Positions 1 to 7,629 of a stretch of DNA of 64,000 nucleotides are shown here, piece by piece. The stretch's first letter is position 1, and every line of letters begins with the position of its first letter. The stretch comes from an uncultured bacterium (GTDB taxonomy: Bacteria > Actinomycetota > Coriobacteriia > Coriobacteriales > Coriobacteriaceae). Location: assembly GCA_905215505.1 (NCBI GenBank), contig CAJMPU010000001.1, positions 62,001 through 126,000 of the forward strand, written 5' to 3'. Both the position numbers and the translations under genes were made by a program. The notes beneath the pieces were generated by a model. The model was not told the DNA's origin. It searched no databases and saw nothing but the letters and a program-made list of their open reading frames with translations.

Positions 1-1
1 C

Positions 2-631
2 CAGATGATCTACGACTACACCGTCGAGCACGGTGGCACGCCGGCCGACCTTAACTACGAGGGCTATCCCAAGAGCGTGTGCACCTCGATCAACGACGTC
101 GTCTGCCACGGTATCCCCTGCGATGCGGATGTGCTACACGAGGGCGACATCATCAACGTAGACTGCTCCACGATCTTGGACGGTTACTTTAGTGATTCGA
201 GCCGCATGTTCTGCATCGGCGAGGTCTCGGCCGAGCGCCAGCGCCTGGTCGACGTCACCCGTGCCAGCGTGGAGGCGGGTCTGGCAGCCGTCAAGCCATG
301 GCTACCGCTCTCCGTTATGGCCGAGGCTGTGCAAAAGACCGTCGAGGACGCCGGCTTTAGCGTGGTGCGTGAGTACGGCGGACACGGCATCGGTAAGGAG
401 TTCCACGAGGACCCGTTTGTGGGCTTTACCACCGAGGCGCCCGACGTAGACACCATCATGGTGCCAGGCATGGTCTTTACCATCGAGCCCATGGTCAACG
501 CCGGAGCGCCCGATATCAAGATTAGCAAGGGCGACGGCTGGTGCGTGCGCACCAAGGACGGCAGCGATTCGGCCCAGTGCGAGGTGCAGCTCGTGGTGAC
601 CGAGGACGGCTACGAGCTGCTGAGCTGGTAG
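2..631 (+). CDS. map: Methionine aminopeptidase type I, 5'-truncated by window edge
   Basis: Removes the initiator methionine from nascent proteins in the cytosol. The reading frame is open to the window edge, so the N-terminal part lies outside; about 209 residues remain of a family usually 250-290 long. Visible metal ligands of the pita-bread fold are the two Asp in INVDCSTILDGYFSDSS, the His in GGHGIGKEFHEDP, the Glu in FTIEPM and the Glu in AQCEVQLVV. The substrate-binding CHGIP motif is also present. In most type I enzymes the last ligand region reads E-H; here the following residue is Val, a minor difference. A strong hairpin terminator follows the stop codon. Confidence 0.95.
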   Translation, partial: QMIYDYTVEHGGTPADLNYEGYPKSVCTSINDVVCHGIPCDADVLHEGDIINVDCSTILDGYFSDSSRMFCIGEVSAERQRLVDVTRASVEAGLAAVKPWLPLSVMAEAVQKTVEDAGFSVVREYGGHGIGKEFHEDPFVGFTTEAPDVDTIMVPGMVFTIEPMVNAGAPDIKISKGDGWCVRTKDGSDSAQCEVQLVVTEDGYELLSW

Positions 632-640
632 CCGTGGATG

Positions 641-687
641 CGCCGGATGCTGACAGGCACGCCCGTCTTGCATCCGGCGTTTTATTT
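641..687 (+). terminator. Rho-independent terminator of map
   Basis: A perfect 10-bp stem (CGCCGGATGC at 641-650 with its complement at 670-679) is followed directly by TTTTATTT. It lies 10 bp after the map stop codon. Confidence 0.85.
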
Positions 688-700
688 GAACATTTTGCCT

Positions 701-741
701 GATAAAACCCGCCAAAATAAACCTGTCCCTTTTTGGCAGGT
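701..741. repeat. REP-1 hairpin, copy 1
   Basis: Stem at 708-717 and 731-740 around the loop TAAACCTGTCCCT, one of seven copies in the window. This copy sits just upstream of the next gene, and its T-rich flank points back toward map, so here it cannot be the terminator of the gene that follows. The plus-strand frame of the dehydrogenase runs open through it, which makes upstream start codons misleading. Confidence 0.85.
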
Positions 742-760
742 CGAGCGGAGAGGACTGTTT

Positions 761-1696
761 GTGAACATCCTGGTTTTGCTGCCCGTCAATGACCGCCATC
801 GCGCAATTCTTGAGTCGAGCGCTCCGGGCGAGGACTTTATCTACACGAGCGCCGACGCCATCACGCGCGAGCAGGTCGCCGACGCCGACGTGATCTTGGG
901 CAACATCGACTCTGACATGCTCACGGCATGCGAGCATCTCCAGCTGCTGCAATTGCAGACCGCCGGCTATGACGACTACCTTGCCGCCGGCACCGTGCCG
1001 GCCGACGCCAAACTGTCTTGCTCGGTGGGCGCCTACGGTCAGGCTGTGAGCGAGCACATGTTTGCCATGGTCCTTTCCATGATGAAGCGCCTGCCCGGCT
1101 ATCACGACTTGCAGCGCGAGCATCGCTGGGAGGATTTGGGGCCGGTCACCTCGCTCAAAAACGCCAATGTGCTGGTGCTGGGCGCGGGCGATGTCGGTGG
1201 CCACTTCGCCACGCTCTGCCGCAGCATGGGCGCGCACGTCCGCGGCATCAAGCGCCATCCGCTCGTCTACCCCATTGTGTTTGAGGACATGGACGGCATG
1301 GATGCCCTGCCCGAGCGCCTGGCCGAGGCTGACATCGTTGCATCCTTTATGCCGAGCACACCCGAGACCCGCGGCCTGGCGAACGCCGAGTTCTTCGCCG
1401 CGATGAAACCGGGTGCCTTCTTTGCCAACGGCGGCCGCGGCGATCTTGTGGTCGCCGACGACTTGGTTGCCGCTCTGGAATCGGGACATCTCGCCGGCGC
1501 CGCGGTCGACGTCACCGACCCCGAGCCGCTGCCTGAGACAAGCCCCCTGTGGGATGCGCCCAACATGCTCATCACGCCGCACGTCTCGGGCTGGTTCCAC
1601 CTAGCCGCCACGCTCAACAACGTCGTCGACATCGCCGCGGAGAATCTGCGTCACCTGCAGGCCGGTGAAACCCTGCGCTGCTGGATCGAGCACTAA
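761..1696 (+). CDS. D-isomer-specific 2-hydroxyacid dehydrogenase
   Basis: NAD-dependent oxidoreductase of the D-2-hydroxyacid dehydrogenase family, 311 residues; substrate not determinable. The Rossmann nucleotide-binding loop is GAGDVGG near residue 140. The catalytic triad is visible as Arg in NGGRGDLVV, Glu in VTDPEPLPE and His in ITPHVSGW. The GTG start at 761 is preferred because GGAGAGG lies just upstream and the chain then begins with the expected beta strand; a longer frame from 638 would translate through terminator and repeat sequence. It is monocistronic, followed by a hairpin at 1699. Confidence 0.85.
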   Translation: MNILVLLPVNDRHRAILESSAPGEDFIYTSADAITREQVADADVILGNIDSDMLTACEHLQLLQLQTAGYDDYLAAGTVPADAKLSCSVGAYGQAVSEHMFAMVLSMMKRLPGYHDLQREHRWEDLGPVTSLKNANVLVLGAGDVGGHFATLCRSMGAHVRGIKRHPLVYPIVFEDMDGMDALPERLAEADIVASFMPSTPETRGLANAEFFAAMKPGAFFANGGRGDLVVADDLVAALESGHLAGAAVDVTDPEPLPETSPLWDAPNMLITPHVSGWFHLAATLNNVVDIAAENLRHLQAGETLRCWIEH

Positions 1697-1698
1697 TT

Positions 1699-1726
1699 GT
1701 TCCGGCGTTTTGCCAAACGCCGGAAC
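1699..1726 (+). terminator. Hairpin after the dehydrogenase
   Basis: Perfect 12-bp stem GTTCCGGCGTTT with a 4-nt loop, starting 2 nt after the stop codon. There is no U-tract, so termination strength is uncertain. A second hairpin (GGGCAT..GGCC with GGCC..ATGCCC) lies near 1777-1801; nothing else is seen between here and 1905. Confidence 0.5.
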
Positions 1727-1905
1727 CCCTCGACGCTGCGAGCCCGCCAGAGCGGCAATCTGACGTTCAATCGTCGGGCATGGCCAGAAGGCCAATGCCC
1801 TCCTCTTTCAAGGCACCTTGCTCGCCCAGACGGGCTCTCGCTGACTTTTTCTCTACCCGCAAAGCTTTAGGGACTCAGCGGCTTGTAATGCCGCTGGCAT
1901 ATGCC

Positions 1906-1949
1906 CAGATAAAACTTGCCAAAATGAACCTGTCCCTTTTTGGTAGGTT
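1906..1949. repeat. REP-1 hairpin, copy 2, abutting a stop codon
   Basis: Ends exactly at the stop codon of the minus-strand M18 peptidase. Read from that gene it is a stem, the conserved loop and a TTTTATCT tail, so it can work as the terminator. Two stem positions differ from the consensus (CTTGCC and GGTAGG), but both changes keep pairing through G-U wobbles, which supports structure conservation. Confidence 0.85.
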
Positions 1950-3335
1950 TTAGAGCTCCACACTTTCGGCGCCGTTGATGGTTAGGTTGCGCTCGTAGAA
2001 AGCCGTGAGGGCGCGGATGGCGTACATCACGTCGCGCACGCCGCCGGTCTCGTAGCTCGAGTGCATGGCCAGCTGCGGCAGGCCCACGTCCACGGCATGC
2101 ATGCTCACCTGCATATTGGACAGATTGCCGAGCGTGGAGCCGCCGGCCATATCGCTCTTGTTGGCGAAGGCCTGCGTGGGCACGTCGGCGTCATCGCAGA
2201 TAGCCTGGAACACCGCGCGGCTAAAAGCATCGGTGCAGTAGTGCTGGTTGGCGGCTTCCTTGATGACGATGCCGCCGTTAAGCACAACCCGGTTGCGGGC
2301 ATCGCACTTCTCGGCGTGGTTGGGGTGCACGGCATGCGCGTTGTCGCAGCTCACGAGCATCGAAGCGGCAAGTGCGCGGTGGTACGACTCGCCATCGAAG
2401 CCCAGCGACCCGTTGATGCGGCGCAGCGCGTCGGCCAAGAACGTCGACATGGCGCCCTGCTTGGTCTCGGAGCCAACCTCCTCGTTATCGAAGCAGCAGA
2501 AGACCGAAACGTCGTGCGCATTCTCGGCACCCAAAAATGCCTGCAGCGAGGTGTAGGCGCAGGCCAGGTCGTCGAGCTTGGGCGTCGAGATAAACTCGTC
2601 GGCCCAGCCCCAAATGCGCGCATCCTGACGATTGACCAGGAACAGATCGCGGCCCAGAATCTGCTCGGGCTCAACGTCCAGCTCTTCGGCGATCAGGGCA
2701 TCGAAGTCACCCTGCTTAAGCTCGCCGGCGCTGATGAGCGGGCACAGGTCGACGGCTCGGTTGGGAGCAAAGCCCTCGTTAACGCCGCGGTTCATGTGGA
2801 TGGCAAGGCTCGGGATGATGGCGACTTCGCGCTCGGTGGCAAGCAGGCGGCTCTCAATGCGGTCACCCTCGCGCACCAGCACGCGGCCCGCGAGCGCCAG
2901 CGGGCGATCGAACCAGGTGTAGTCGATCATGCCGCCGTAAGCCTCGGTGTTCAGGCGCAACGTCTCGCCTGCGCCATCGAGCTCGGGCACGGCCTTGACC
3001 TTAAACGTCGGCGAATCGCTGTGCGACGCCGTGAGCTGAAAATGATAGTCACCGGCAACGCCGTCCTCGCCCCACGTCGCAGCCAAGTCCTCGCCCACCT
3101 TAAAGGCGATAACGCTCGAAGTATTGCGCTGCGTGTAGTAACGACCGCCCGGTTCGATATCCCATGCCGCGTTCTCGGGCAGATAGGTAAAGCCTGCCTC
3201 GTCGAGCTCGGCCATAATGGTCGCCGCCGTATGGAACATGCTGGGGCATGCCTCGATAAAGTCGATAAGGTCGTTGGCGGCCTCGATATCGTCGGCCGTC
3301 ACGTGCGTGCGCTCGGGCGTTTCCTGATCCGTCAT
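1950..3335 (-). CDS. apeB: M18 family aminopeptidase
   Basis: Zinc metallo-aminopeptidase, 461 residues, releasing N-terminal acidic or neutral residues from peptides in the cytosol. Family landmarks: the metal-ligand His in TASHSDSP, the Asp-Glu-Glu cluster in CFDNEEVGSETKQGA, the VSCDNAHAVHPNH segment and the C-terminal AGGSTLG...QLAMHSSYETGG region carrying the last His ligand. The ATG at 3335 is chosen because AAAGGGGAG precedes it at proper spacing; 37 further upstream residues are open but lack a ribosome site. The gene is divergent from the hydrolase at 3497 and ends in a REP-1 hairpin. Confidence 0.9.
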   Translation of the reverse strand: MTDQETPERTHVTADDIEAANDLIDFIEACPSMFHTAATIMAELDEAGFTYLPENAAWDIEPGGRYYTQRNTSSVIAFKVGEDLAATWGEDGVAGDYHFQLTASHSDSPTFKVKAVPELDGAGETLRLNTEAYGGMIDYTWFDRPLALAGRVLVREGDRIESRLLATEREVAIIPSLAIHMNRGVNEGFAPNRAVDLCPLISAGELKQGDFDALIAEELDVEPEQILGRDLFLVNRQDARIWGWADEFISTPKLDDLACAYTSLQAFLGAENAHDVSVFCCFDNEEVGSETKQGAMSTFLADALRRINGSLGFDGESYHRALAASMLVSCDNAHAVHPNHAEKCDARNRVVLNGGIVIKEAANQHYCTDAFSRAVFQAICDDADVPTQAFANKSDMAGGSTLGNLSNMQVSMHAVDVGLPQLAMHSSYETGGVRDVMYAIRALTAFYERNLTINGAESVEL

Positions 3336-3496
3336 GCTCTCCCCTTTCGCTGGGTTGATGGTCCCTTCCAGCATACCCCGCCGCGCCAGCGCCGCACTCT
3401 TCATTCCGTGCTTAATTCCGCGCCGCTCACCAAGTTGAGTCATCATGCCCGCACTCCTTTTGCGACAATTACGCTAACAGGACGAGAGGAGTCGTC

Positions 3497-4582
3497 ATGA
3501 AGCCACGTAACATTGCCATCGCCTACGGTGTCGCGGGAGCCGCCGTCGGCCTTGCCGCTGTCACCGGTATCGTTTATCACAAGCAAATCAAGTCCGCCGC
3601 GTCGCTCAAACGCTTGACCGACTATGCGGATGGCTATGACCTGTACGCAATCGACATCGCCTACGACTACGATCTTGATCGCATCATCGCTGCTGGCGTG
3701 CGCGACGACCAGGCCTACATCGATGCCGTGGTGGCGCAGGTGCTGCCCGGTGTGCCGACACATGTCCAGGCACCCCAGTTTGCCTGCAGCGCTTTTGTCG
3801 CCGTAGATGCCGAAGGCCGCGTGCGCACCGGTCGCAATTACGACTTTAAGGACGACACCTCGGCGCTGCTGGTGCGCAATCACCCGCGTGACGGCTATGC
3901 CTCCATCGGCTTTGCGGCCCTCAATAACCTGGGCGATAACACTCCGCTTGACTCCGTCGCCGGACGCGTCGCCGCACTCATGGGCCCGTTTGCCCAGCTC
4001 GACGGTGTTAACGAATGCGGCGTGTCCGTTGCCGTACTCACCCTGGATTCCAAGCCCTGTGACCAGGACACGCAACGCCCCGTCATCAATACCTCGCTCG
4101 CCATCCGTCTGGTGCTCGACCGTGCCGCCACCACGCAAGAAGCTGTCGACCTGCTTTCCGCCTACGACATGCACGCCATGGCAGGACGCGATTACCACTT
4201 CTTTATCAACGACGCCGCCGGTGACGCGCGCGTAGTAGAGTGGGACCCGCGCGATCCGGACCGCGCTTTCAAAGCGACTCCTGTACGCCAGGTTACGAAC
4301 TTCTACGCCTGCTATGGCGACGAAGTGCTCCCCAACCAAAAGAACGGCGAGCTGGGCCATGGCAAGGAACGCGCCATCGCCATCGCCGATGTCCTCGACG
4401 CCCATGTCGGTGCCCAAGACGAAACGATTGCCTGGGAAGCCCTGCGAGCCGCAGCGCAAGAGCCCAATCCGGAAGACATCACCAGCAATACGCAATGGTC
4501 GGTCGTCTTCGACAATACCGAGCCCGCTGCCGCCATCACGCTGCGCCGCCACTGGGGCAACGTCGATGCCTTCGCACTGTAA
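3497..4582 (+). CDS. Membrane-anchored linear amide C-N hydrolase (choloylglycine hydrolase / C45-like)
   Basis: A 361-residue Ntn-fold amidase-like protein. Residues 8-26 form one hydrophobic segment that could anchor it. The probable nucleophile is Cys97 in FACSAF, followed by the family motif GRNYDF and by FAALNNLGD and GVNECGVSVAVL. In bile-salt hydrolases and penicillin acylases the Cys is residue 2; here about 96 residues precede it, so either autocleavage exposes it (as in C45 acyltransferases) or the protein is inactive in the classical sense. Substrate unknown; bile-salt hydrolysis should not be assumed. Start ATG follows GAGAGGAG. Confidence 0.7.
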   Translation: MKPRNIAIAYGVAGAAVGLAAVTGIVYHKQIKSAASLKRLTDYADGYDLYAIDIAYDYDLDRIIAAGVRDDQAYIDAVVAQVLPGVPTHVQAPQFACSAFVAVDAEGRVRTGRNYDFKDDTSALLVRNHPRDGYASIGFAALNNLGDNTPLDSVAGRVAALMGPFAQLDGVNECGVSVAVLTLDSKPCDQDTQRPVINTSLAIRLVLDRAATTQEAVDLLSAYDMHAMAGRDYHFFINDAAGDARVVEWDPRDPDRAFKATPVRQVTNFYACYGDEVLPNQKNGELGHGKERAIAIADVLDAHVGAQDETIAWEALRAAAQEPNPEDITSNTQWSVVFDNTEPAAAITLRRHWGNVDAFAL

Positions 4583-4649
4583 GGAGCCAGGCCCGTCGAC
4601 CTTACGTTCCCTGACGTTGCTTACATTTCCATACGCTTGAGCTAACACG

Positions 4650-4684
4650 TTTTACCCCCGTATCAACAGTGTGCGGGGGTAAAC
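4650..4684 (+). terminator. Hairpin between the hydrolase and pfkA
   Basis: Stem TTTACCCCCG at 4651-4660 pairs perfectly with 4674-4683, loop 13 nt. There is only a weak downstream T-run, and the pfkA -10-like TATAAC follows at about 4697, so it may end the hydrolase transcript or belong to the pfkA promoter region. Confidence 0.45.
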
Positions 4685-4721
4685 TTATGCGCATGTTATA
4701 ACTTGCCCGGAAGGATTCATA

Positions 4722-5801
4722 ATGCTCAGGATCGGTCTTCTTACCAGTGGCGGCGACTGCCAGGCGCTCAACGCCACCATGCGCGGCATTGTCAAAACGC
4801 TTATGACCAATAGCGAAGAGCCTATCGAGATCTATGGTTTTGAGGACGGCTACCAGGGCCTTATCTACAGCAGGTTCCGCGTCATGACGCCCGCCGATTT
4901 TAGCGGCATCCTCACCCGCGGCGGCACCATCCTGGGCACGAGCCGCACGCCGTTCAAGCGCCTGGACATTCCCGAGGCCGACGGCGTCGAGAAGGTGCCC
5001 GCAATGGTCCACACCTATCATAAGCTGCAGCTCGACTGCCTGTTTATGCTGGGCGGCAACGGCTCCACCAAGACCGCCAACCGCCTGCGCGAAGAGGGCC
5101 TCAACGTTATCGCCCTGCCCAAGACCATCGATAACGACACCTGGGGCACCGAGTTGACGTTTGGCTTTACGAGCGCCATCGACGTCGCCACCAAGTGCAT
5201 CGACGACATCCACACTACCGCCTCGAGCCACGGCCGCGTGTTTGTCATCGAGATTATGGGCCACAAGGTCGGCTGGATTCCGCTGTATGCCGGCGTCGCG
5301 GGCGGCGCGGACGTCATCCTGATTCCCGAGATCCCCTACGACATGGACAACGTCATCAAGACCATCGAGCATCGCATGGAGACCGGCAGCCGCTTTACCA
5401 TCGTGGCCGTCGCCGAGGGCGCTATCTCCAAGGAGGACGCGGCACTGTCCAAGAAGGAGTACAAGAAGAAGCTCGCCGAGCGAACGAGCCCGTCGATTGT
5501 CTACGACATCGCCAAGGAGATCGAGGCCAAGACCGGTCGCGAGACCCGCGTCGCCATCCCCGGCCACACACAGCGCGGCGGCCAGCCCGACGCCCAGGAC
5601 CGCATCTTTGCGACCCAGTGCGGCGTCGAGGCAGCGCTCGGCTGCCTGCGCGGCGAGTTTGGCTACATGATTGCCCTGCGTGACGGCAAGATGTGCCACA
5701 TGCCGCTCGAGGAGGTCGCCGGCAAGCTCAAGTTTGTCGACCCCCAGAGCGACCTGGTGCGCGAGGCCAAGGCGTTGGGCATCAGCTTCGGCGACGAATA
5801 G
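4722..5801 (+). CDS. pfkA: 6-phosphofructokinase
   Basis: Phosphorylates fructose 6-phosphate in glycolysis; 359 residues. N-terminal GLLTSGGDCQALNA binds the phosphodonor. GGNGS (111-115) has Gly at the position that is Asp in pyrophosphate-dependent enzymes, while PKTIDND (133-139) carries the Lys normally typical of PPi enzymes. This Gly/Lys combination defines a mixed subgroup, usually ATP-using, so ATP is more likely than PPi but not certain. EIMGHKVGWIP and IPGHTQRGG complete the active site. The ATG follows GGAAGG. It is followed by the 121-bp palindrome P1. Confidence 0.92.
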   Translation: MLRIGLLTSGGDCQALNATMRGIVKTLMTNSEEPIEIYGFEDGYQGLIYSRFRVMTPADFSGILTRGGTILGTSRTPFKRLDIPEADGVEKVPAMVHTYHKLQLDCLFMLGGNGSTKTANRLREEGLNVIALPKTIDNDTWGTELTFGFTSAIDVATKCIDDIHTTASSHGRVFVIEIMGHKVGWIPLYAGVAGGADVILIPEIPYDMDNVIKTIEHRMETGSRFTIVAVAEGAISKEDAALSKKEYKKKLAERTSPSIVYDIAKEIEAKTGRETRVAIPGHTQRGGQPDAQDRIFATQCGVEAALGCLRGEFGYMIALRDGKMCHMPLEEVAGKLKFVDPQSDLVREAKALGISFGDE

Positions 5802-5824
5802 CCTCGGCTGGAACTGCTCTCATC

Positions 5825-5945
5825 GGAGGCCCCAGGGCTTTCCTCCCAAATCGTCCTCGGACATGTCAGGACCCCGCTGCGCGCTTCGCGCGGCGGGGTC
5901 CTTCCGTCCTGCGGAAAGATTTGGGAGGAAAGCCCTGGGGCCTCC
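5825..5945. repeat. Composite palindrome P1 (CCGCAG family)
   Basis: Outer arms 5825-5851 and 5919-5945 are perfect 27-bp inverted repeats. Inside, read on the minus strand, come TTTCCGCAG, GAC, an inner stem, a GAA tip, GTC and CGAGGAC. The same inner module recurs in three other palindromes with unrelated arms (17538, 22994, 32936). The remaining gap to the next gene (5946-6193) shows only a weak 14-bp direct repeat (ggtcgctaccggt-like, near 6063 and 6125) and no gene. Confidence 0.9.
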
Positions 5946-6193
5946 TGCGGTAACTAGGGAGGCCGAGGCTATTCGCCTTCTCGCTGCGGGTGCCTGGGCT
6001 GAGATTTTGGGATGTTGCAGGCTCTTAGCTGAGAGTAGCACTGACATTTGTCCTAAAATGGCTGGTCGCTAGGGGTTGCTACCGGTAGTTGCGGTAGGGT
6101 TGGGGCAGATTCTAACTAGAAATGGTGGTCGCTACCGGTTGTTCTCGGCATACTCGGCTCATTCGATTCGACCATCAAACGAAAGGAACCACC

Positions 6194-7114
6194 ATGGATC
6201 TTGCGATGGCGCAGCGCCTCGTCGATCGCCGTAAAGCTGCCGGCCTTTCTCAGGAGGCGCTTGCTGCCCAGCTGGGCGTAAGCCGCCAGGCTGTTAGTAA
6301 ATGGGAGCGCAGCGAGTCCTCACCCGATACCGATAACCTCATTGCGCTCGCCGCGCTGTATGACGTGTCGTTGGACGAGCTGTTATATGGGGAGGCGGCC
6401 AACGATGCCGACGACCTGGAGGACGGTAGCGCCGACACCGAGACGGCGGATGTGGCTGACGAGGCTGAGGATTCTGCCGAGCACGCCGATTGCGGCGACA
6501 AACCACTTGTCGATATTTCCCTCGCGCGCGGTATCCACGTCATTGATCCCAATAAAGGCGAGGAAGTCCATGTTGGTTGGAGCGGCATCCATGTGACCAA
6601 CGAGCGCAAGGGCGAAGAGGTGCATGTGGGGCCGGACGGCGTGCATATCGATACGCTTGAGGACGATGGACATAGCGTACGCACCAATGACGACGGCACC
6701 GTCACCATCGACGGCGAGACGTTTTCCAGCTGGAAGGAAGCACACGACAAGCTCGACCATCATGGCAAGCATTTCCACACCAAGGTCGGACGTGCATGGA
6801 ACAAATTCCCCTTCCCCGCACTTGTCACTCTCGCCTATCTGGTGCTCGGCATTGTCTACGGCACATGGGGCATGGGGCTTTTCCTCGTCTTTCTGGTTCC
6901 CGTCTACTACGCGATTGGTGACTTCATCGATCGGCGCCACCTGTCTAAGCTGATCGAGGCCATCTACCCGGCAGCCGCCATCGCTTGGTTCCTCTACATG
7001 TGGCTCTGTTTGGGACAGCCCCATCCTGCATGGATCATCCTCATCACGATTCCCGTCATAAAGGCGCTCATGCGCTGGTGCCGCAAACAATGGAAGCACC
7101 GCAAACAGGCCTAA
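6194..7114 (+). CDS. XRE-family helix-turn-helix regulator with C-terminal membrane domain
   Basis: 306 residues. Residues 6-60 are a Cro/CI-type HTH (LSQEALAAQLGVSRQAVSKW). An acidic linker follows (about 75-105), then a segment with two similar GEEVHVG repeats around residues 120-150, and finally three or four hydrophobic helices from about residue 205. This resembles Gram-positive one-component sensors that tie a DNA-binding domain to a membrane domain; ligand unknown. The ATG after GAAAGGAACCACC is chosen over an upstream in-frame ATG at 6122 that lacks a ribosome site and would extend into non-conserved sequence. Confidence 0.8.
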   Translation: MDLAMAQRLVDRRKAAGLSQEALAAQLGVSRQAVSKWERSESSPDTDNLIALAALYDVSLDELLYGEAANDADDLEDGSADTETADVADEAEDSAEHADCGDKPLVDISLARGIHVIDPNKGEEVHVGWSGIHVTNERKGEEVHVGPDGVHIDTLEDDGHSVRTNDDGTVTIDGETFSSWKEAHDKLDHHGKHFHTKVGRAWNKFPFPALVTLAYLVLGIVYGTWGMGLFLVFLVPVYYAIGDFIDRRHLSKLIEAIYPAAAIAWFLYMWLCLGQPHPAWIILITIPVIKALMRWCRKQWKHRKQA

Positions 7115-7157
7115 CACGCTCCGACCCACCAGCACCCAACCGCCCCCGCCCTTCTCC

Positions 7158-7228
7158 TAAGTTGCGGTGAGATAGGGACTGTTTTGAAGCTCCAAAGCGC
7201 CAAACAGTCCGTATATCACCGCAACTTA
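7158..7228. repeat. Long hairpin, family B copy 1
   Basis: Arms TAAGTTGCGGTGA..ATA..GGACTGTTT (7158-7186) and 7201-7228 are imperfect inverted repeats with a 14-nt loop. A second copy with the same AGTTGCGGTGAAATAG core is at 24916-24985. It lies downstream of the XRE gene. Confidence 0.75.
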
Positions 7229-7289
7229 CAAACAACTGGGTCAGTTCCGGCACGGAGATTAGCATTGAGCTGACCGCGCGCCAAGAAAA

Positions 7290-7429
7290 GGGCCTATTTA
7301 CTACGTTTAACTCGAGAGGGCCGACCATACCCGCCTTTTCCGAAAACTGGCAAGCCCTCTACCTGCGGTTTTAATTTCATAATCTTTGTCACGGTCGAGG
7401 GTGTGGTAGCAAACGTAGTAGATAGGCCC
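7290..7429. repeat. Inverted-repeat element T, copy 1
   Basis: 19-bp terminal inverted repeats (7290-7308 and 7411-7429, one mismatch) flank a 102-bp core. The core shares CTACCTGCGGTTTT and a TTTGTCACGG-like block with two other elements at 45577 and 59537. It lies between the convergent XRE and ABC permease genes. 7430-7546 shows nothing recognisable. Confidence 0.75.
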
Positions 7430-7546
7430 ATTTTGTGGCATACGACCCATACAAGCCCAATCTCGAAGGCTAAAGAGAGCCTCTCATCCACGCCTGCGAG
7501 CGAAAACCAAATAGAATGAAAGGCAAATGGAAAAGCCCGTTTGACG

Positions 7547-7588
7547 GGGCAAACGCCGGGCCACATAATGGTTGTCCGGCGTTTGCCC
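7547..7588 (-). terminator. Hairpin downstream of the ABC permease
   Basis: Perfect 13-bp stem GGGCAAACGCCGG (7547-7559) with 7576-7588. It directly follows the REP-1 copy, so the permease transcript meets two hairpins in tandem. Confidence 0.6.
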
Positions 7589-7629
7589 AGAGAAAACCTG
7601 CCAAAATAAACCTGTCCCTTTTTGGCAGG
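7588..7629. repeat. REP-1 hairpin, copy 3, abutting a stop codon
   Basis: Consensus 10-bp stem and conserved loop. It ends one base from the stop codon of the permease gene, which is read from the other strand, with the T-rich tail in terminator orientation for that gene. Confidence 0.88.

Noticed and set aside
2061..3500. 479-residue plus-strand ORF opposite the M18 peptidase
   Set aside because: Shadow frame; His/Gly/Val-rich composition and no motif.
5825..5945. P1 as an ordinary terminator
   Set aside because: No U-tract, arms far longer than needed, and a conserved inner module shared with three other loci.
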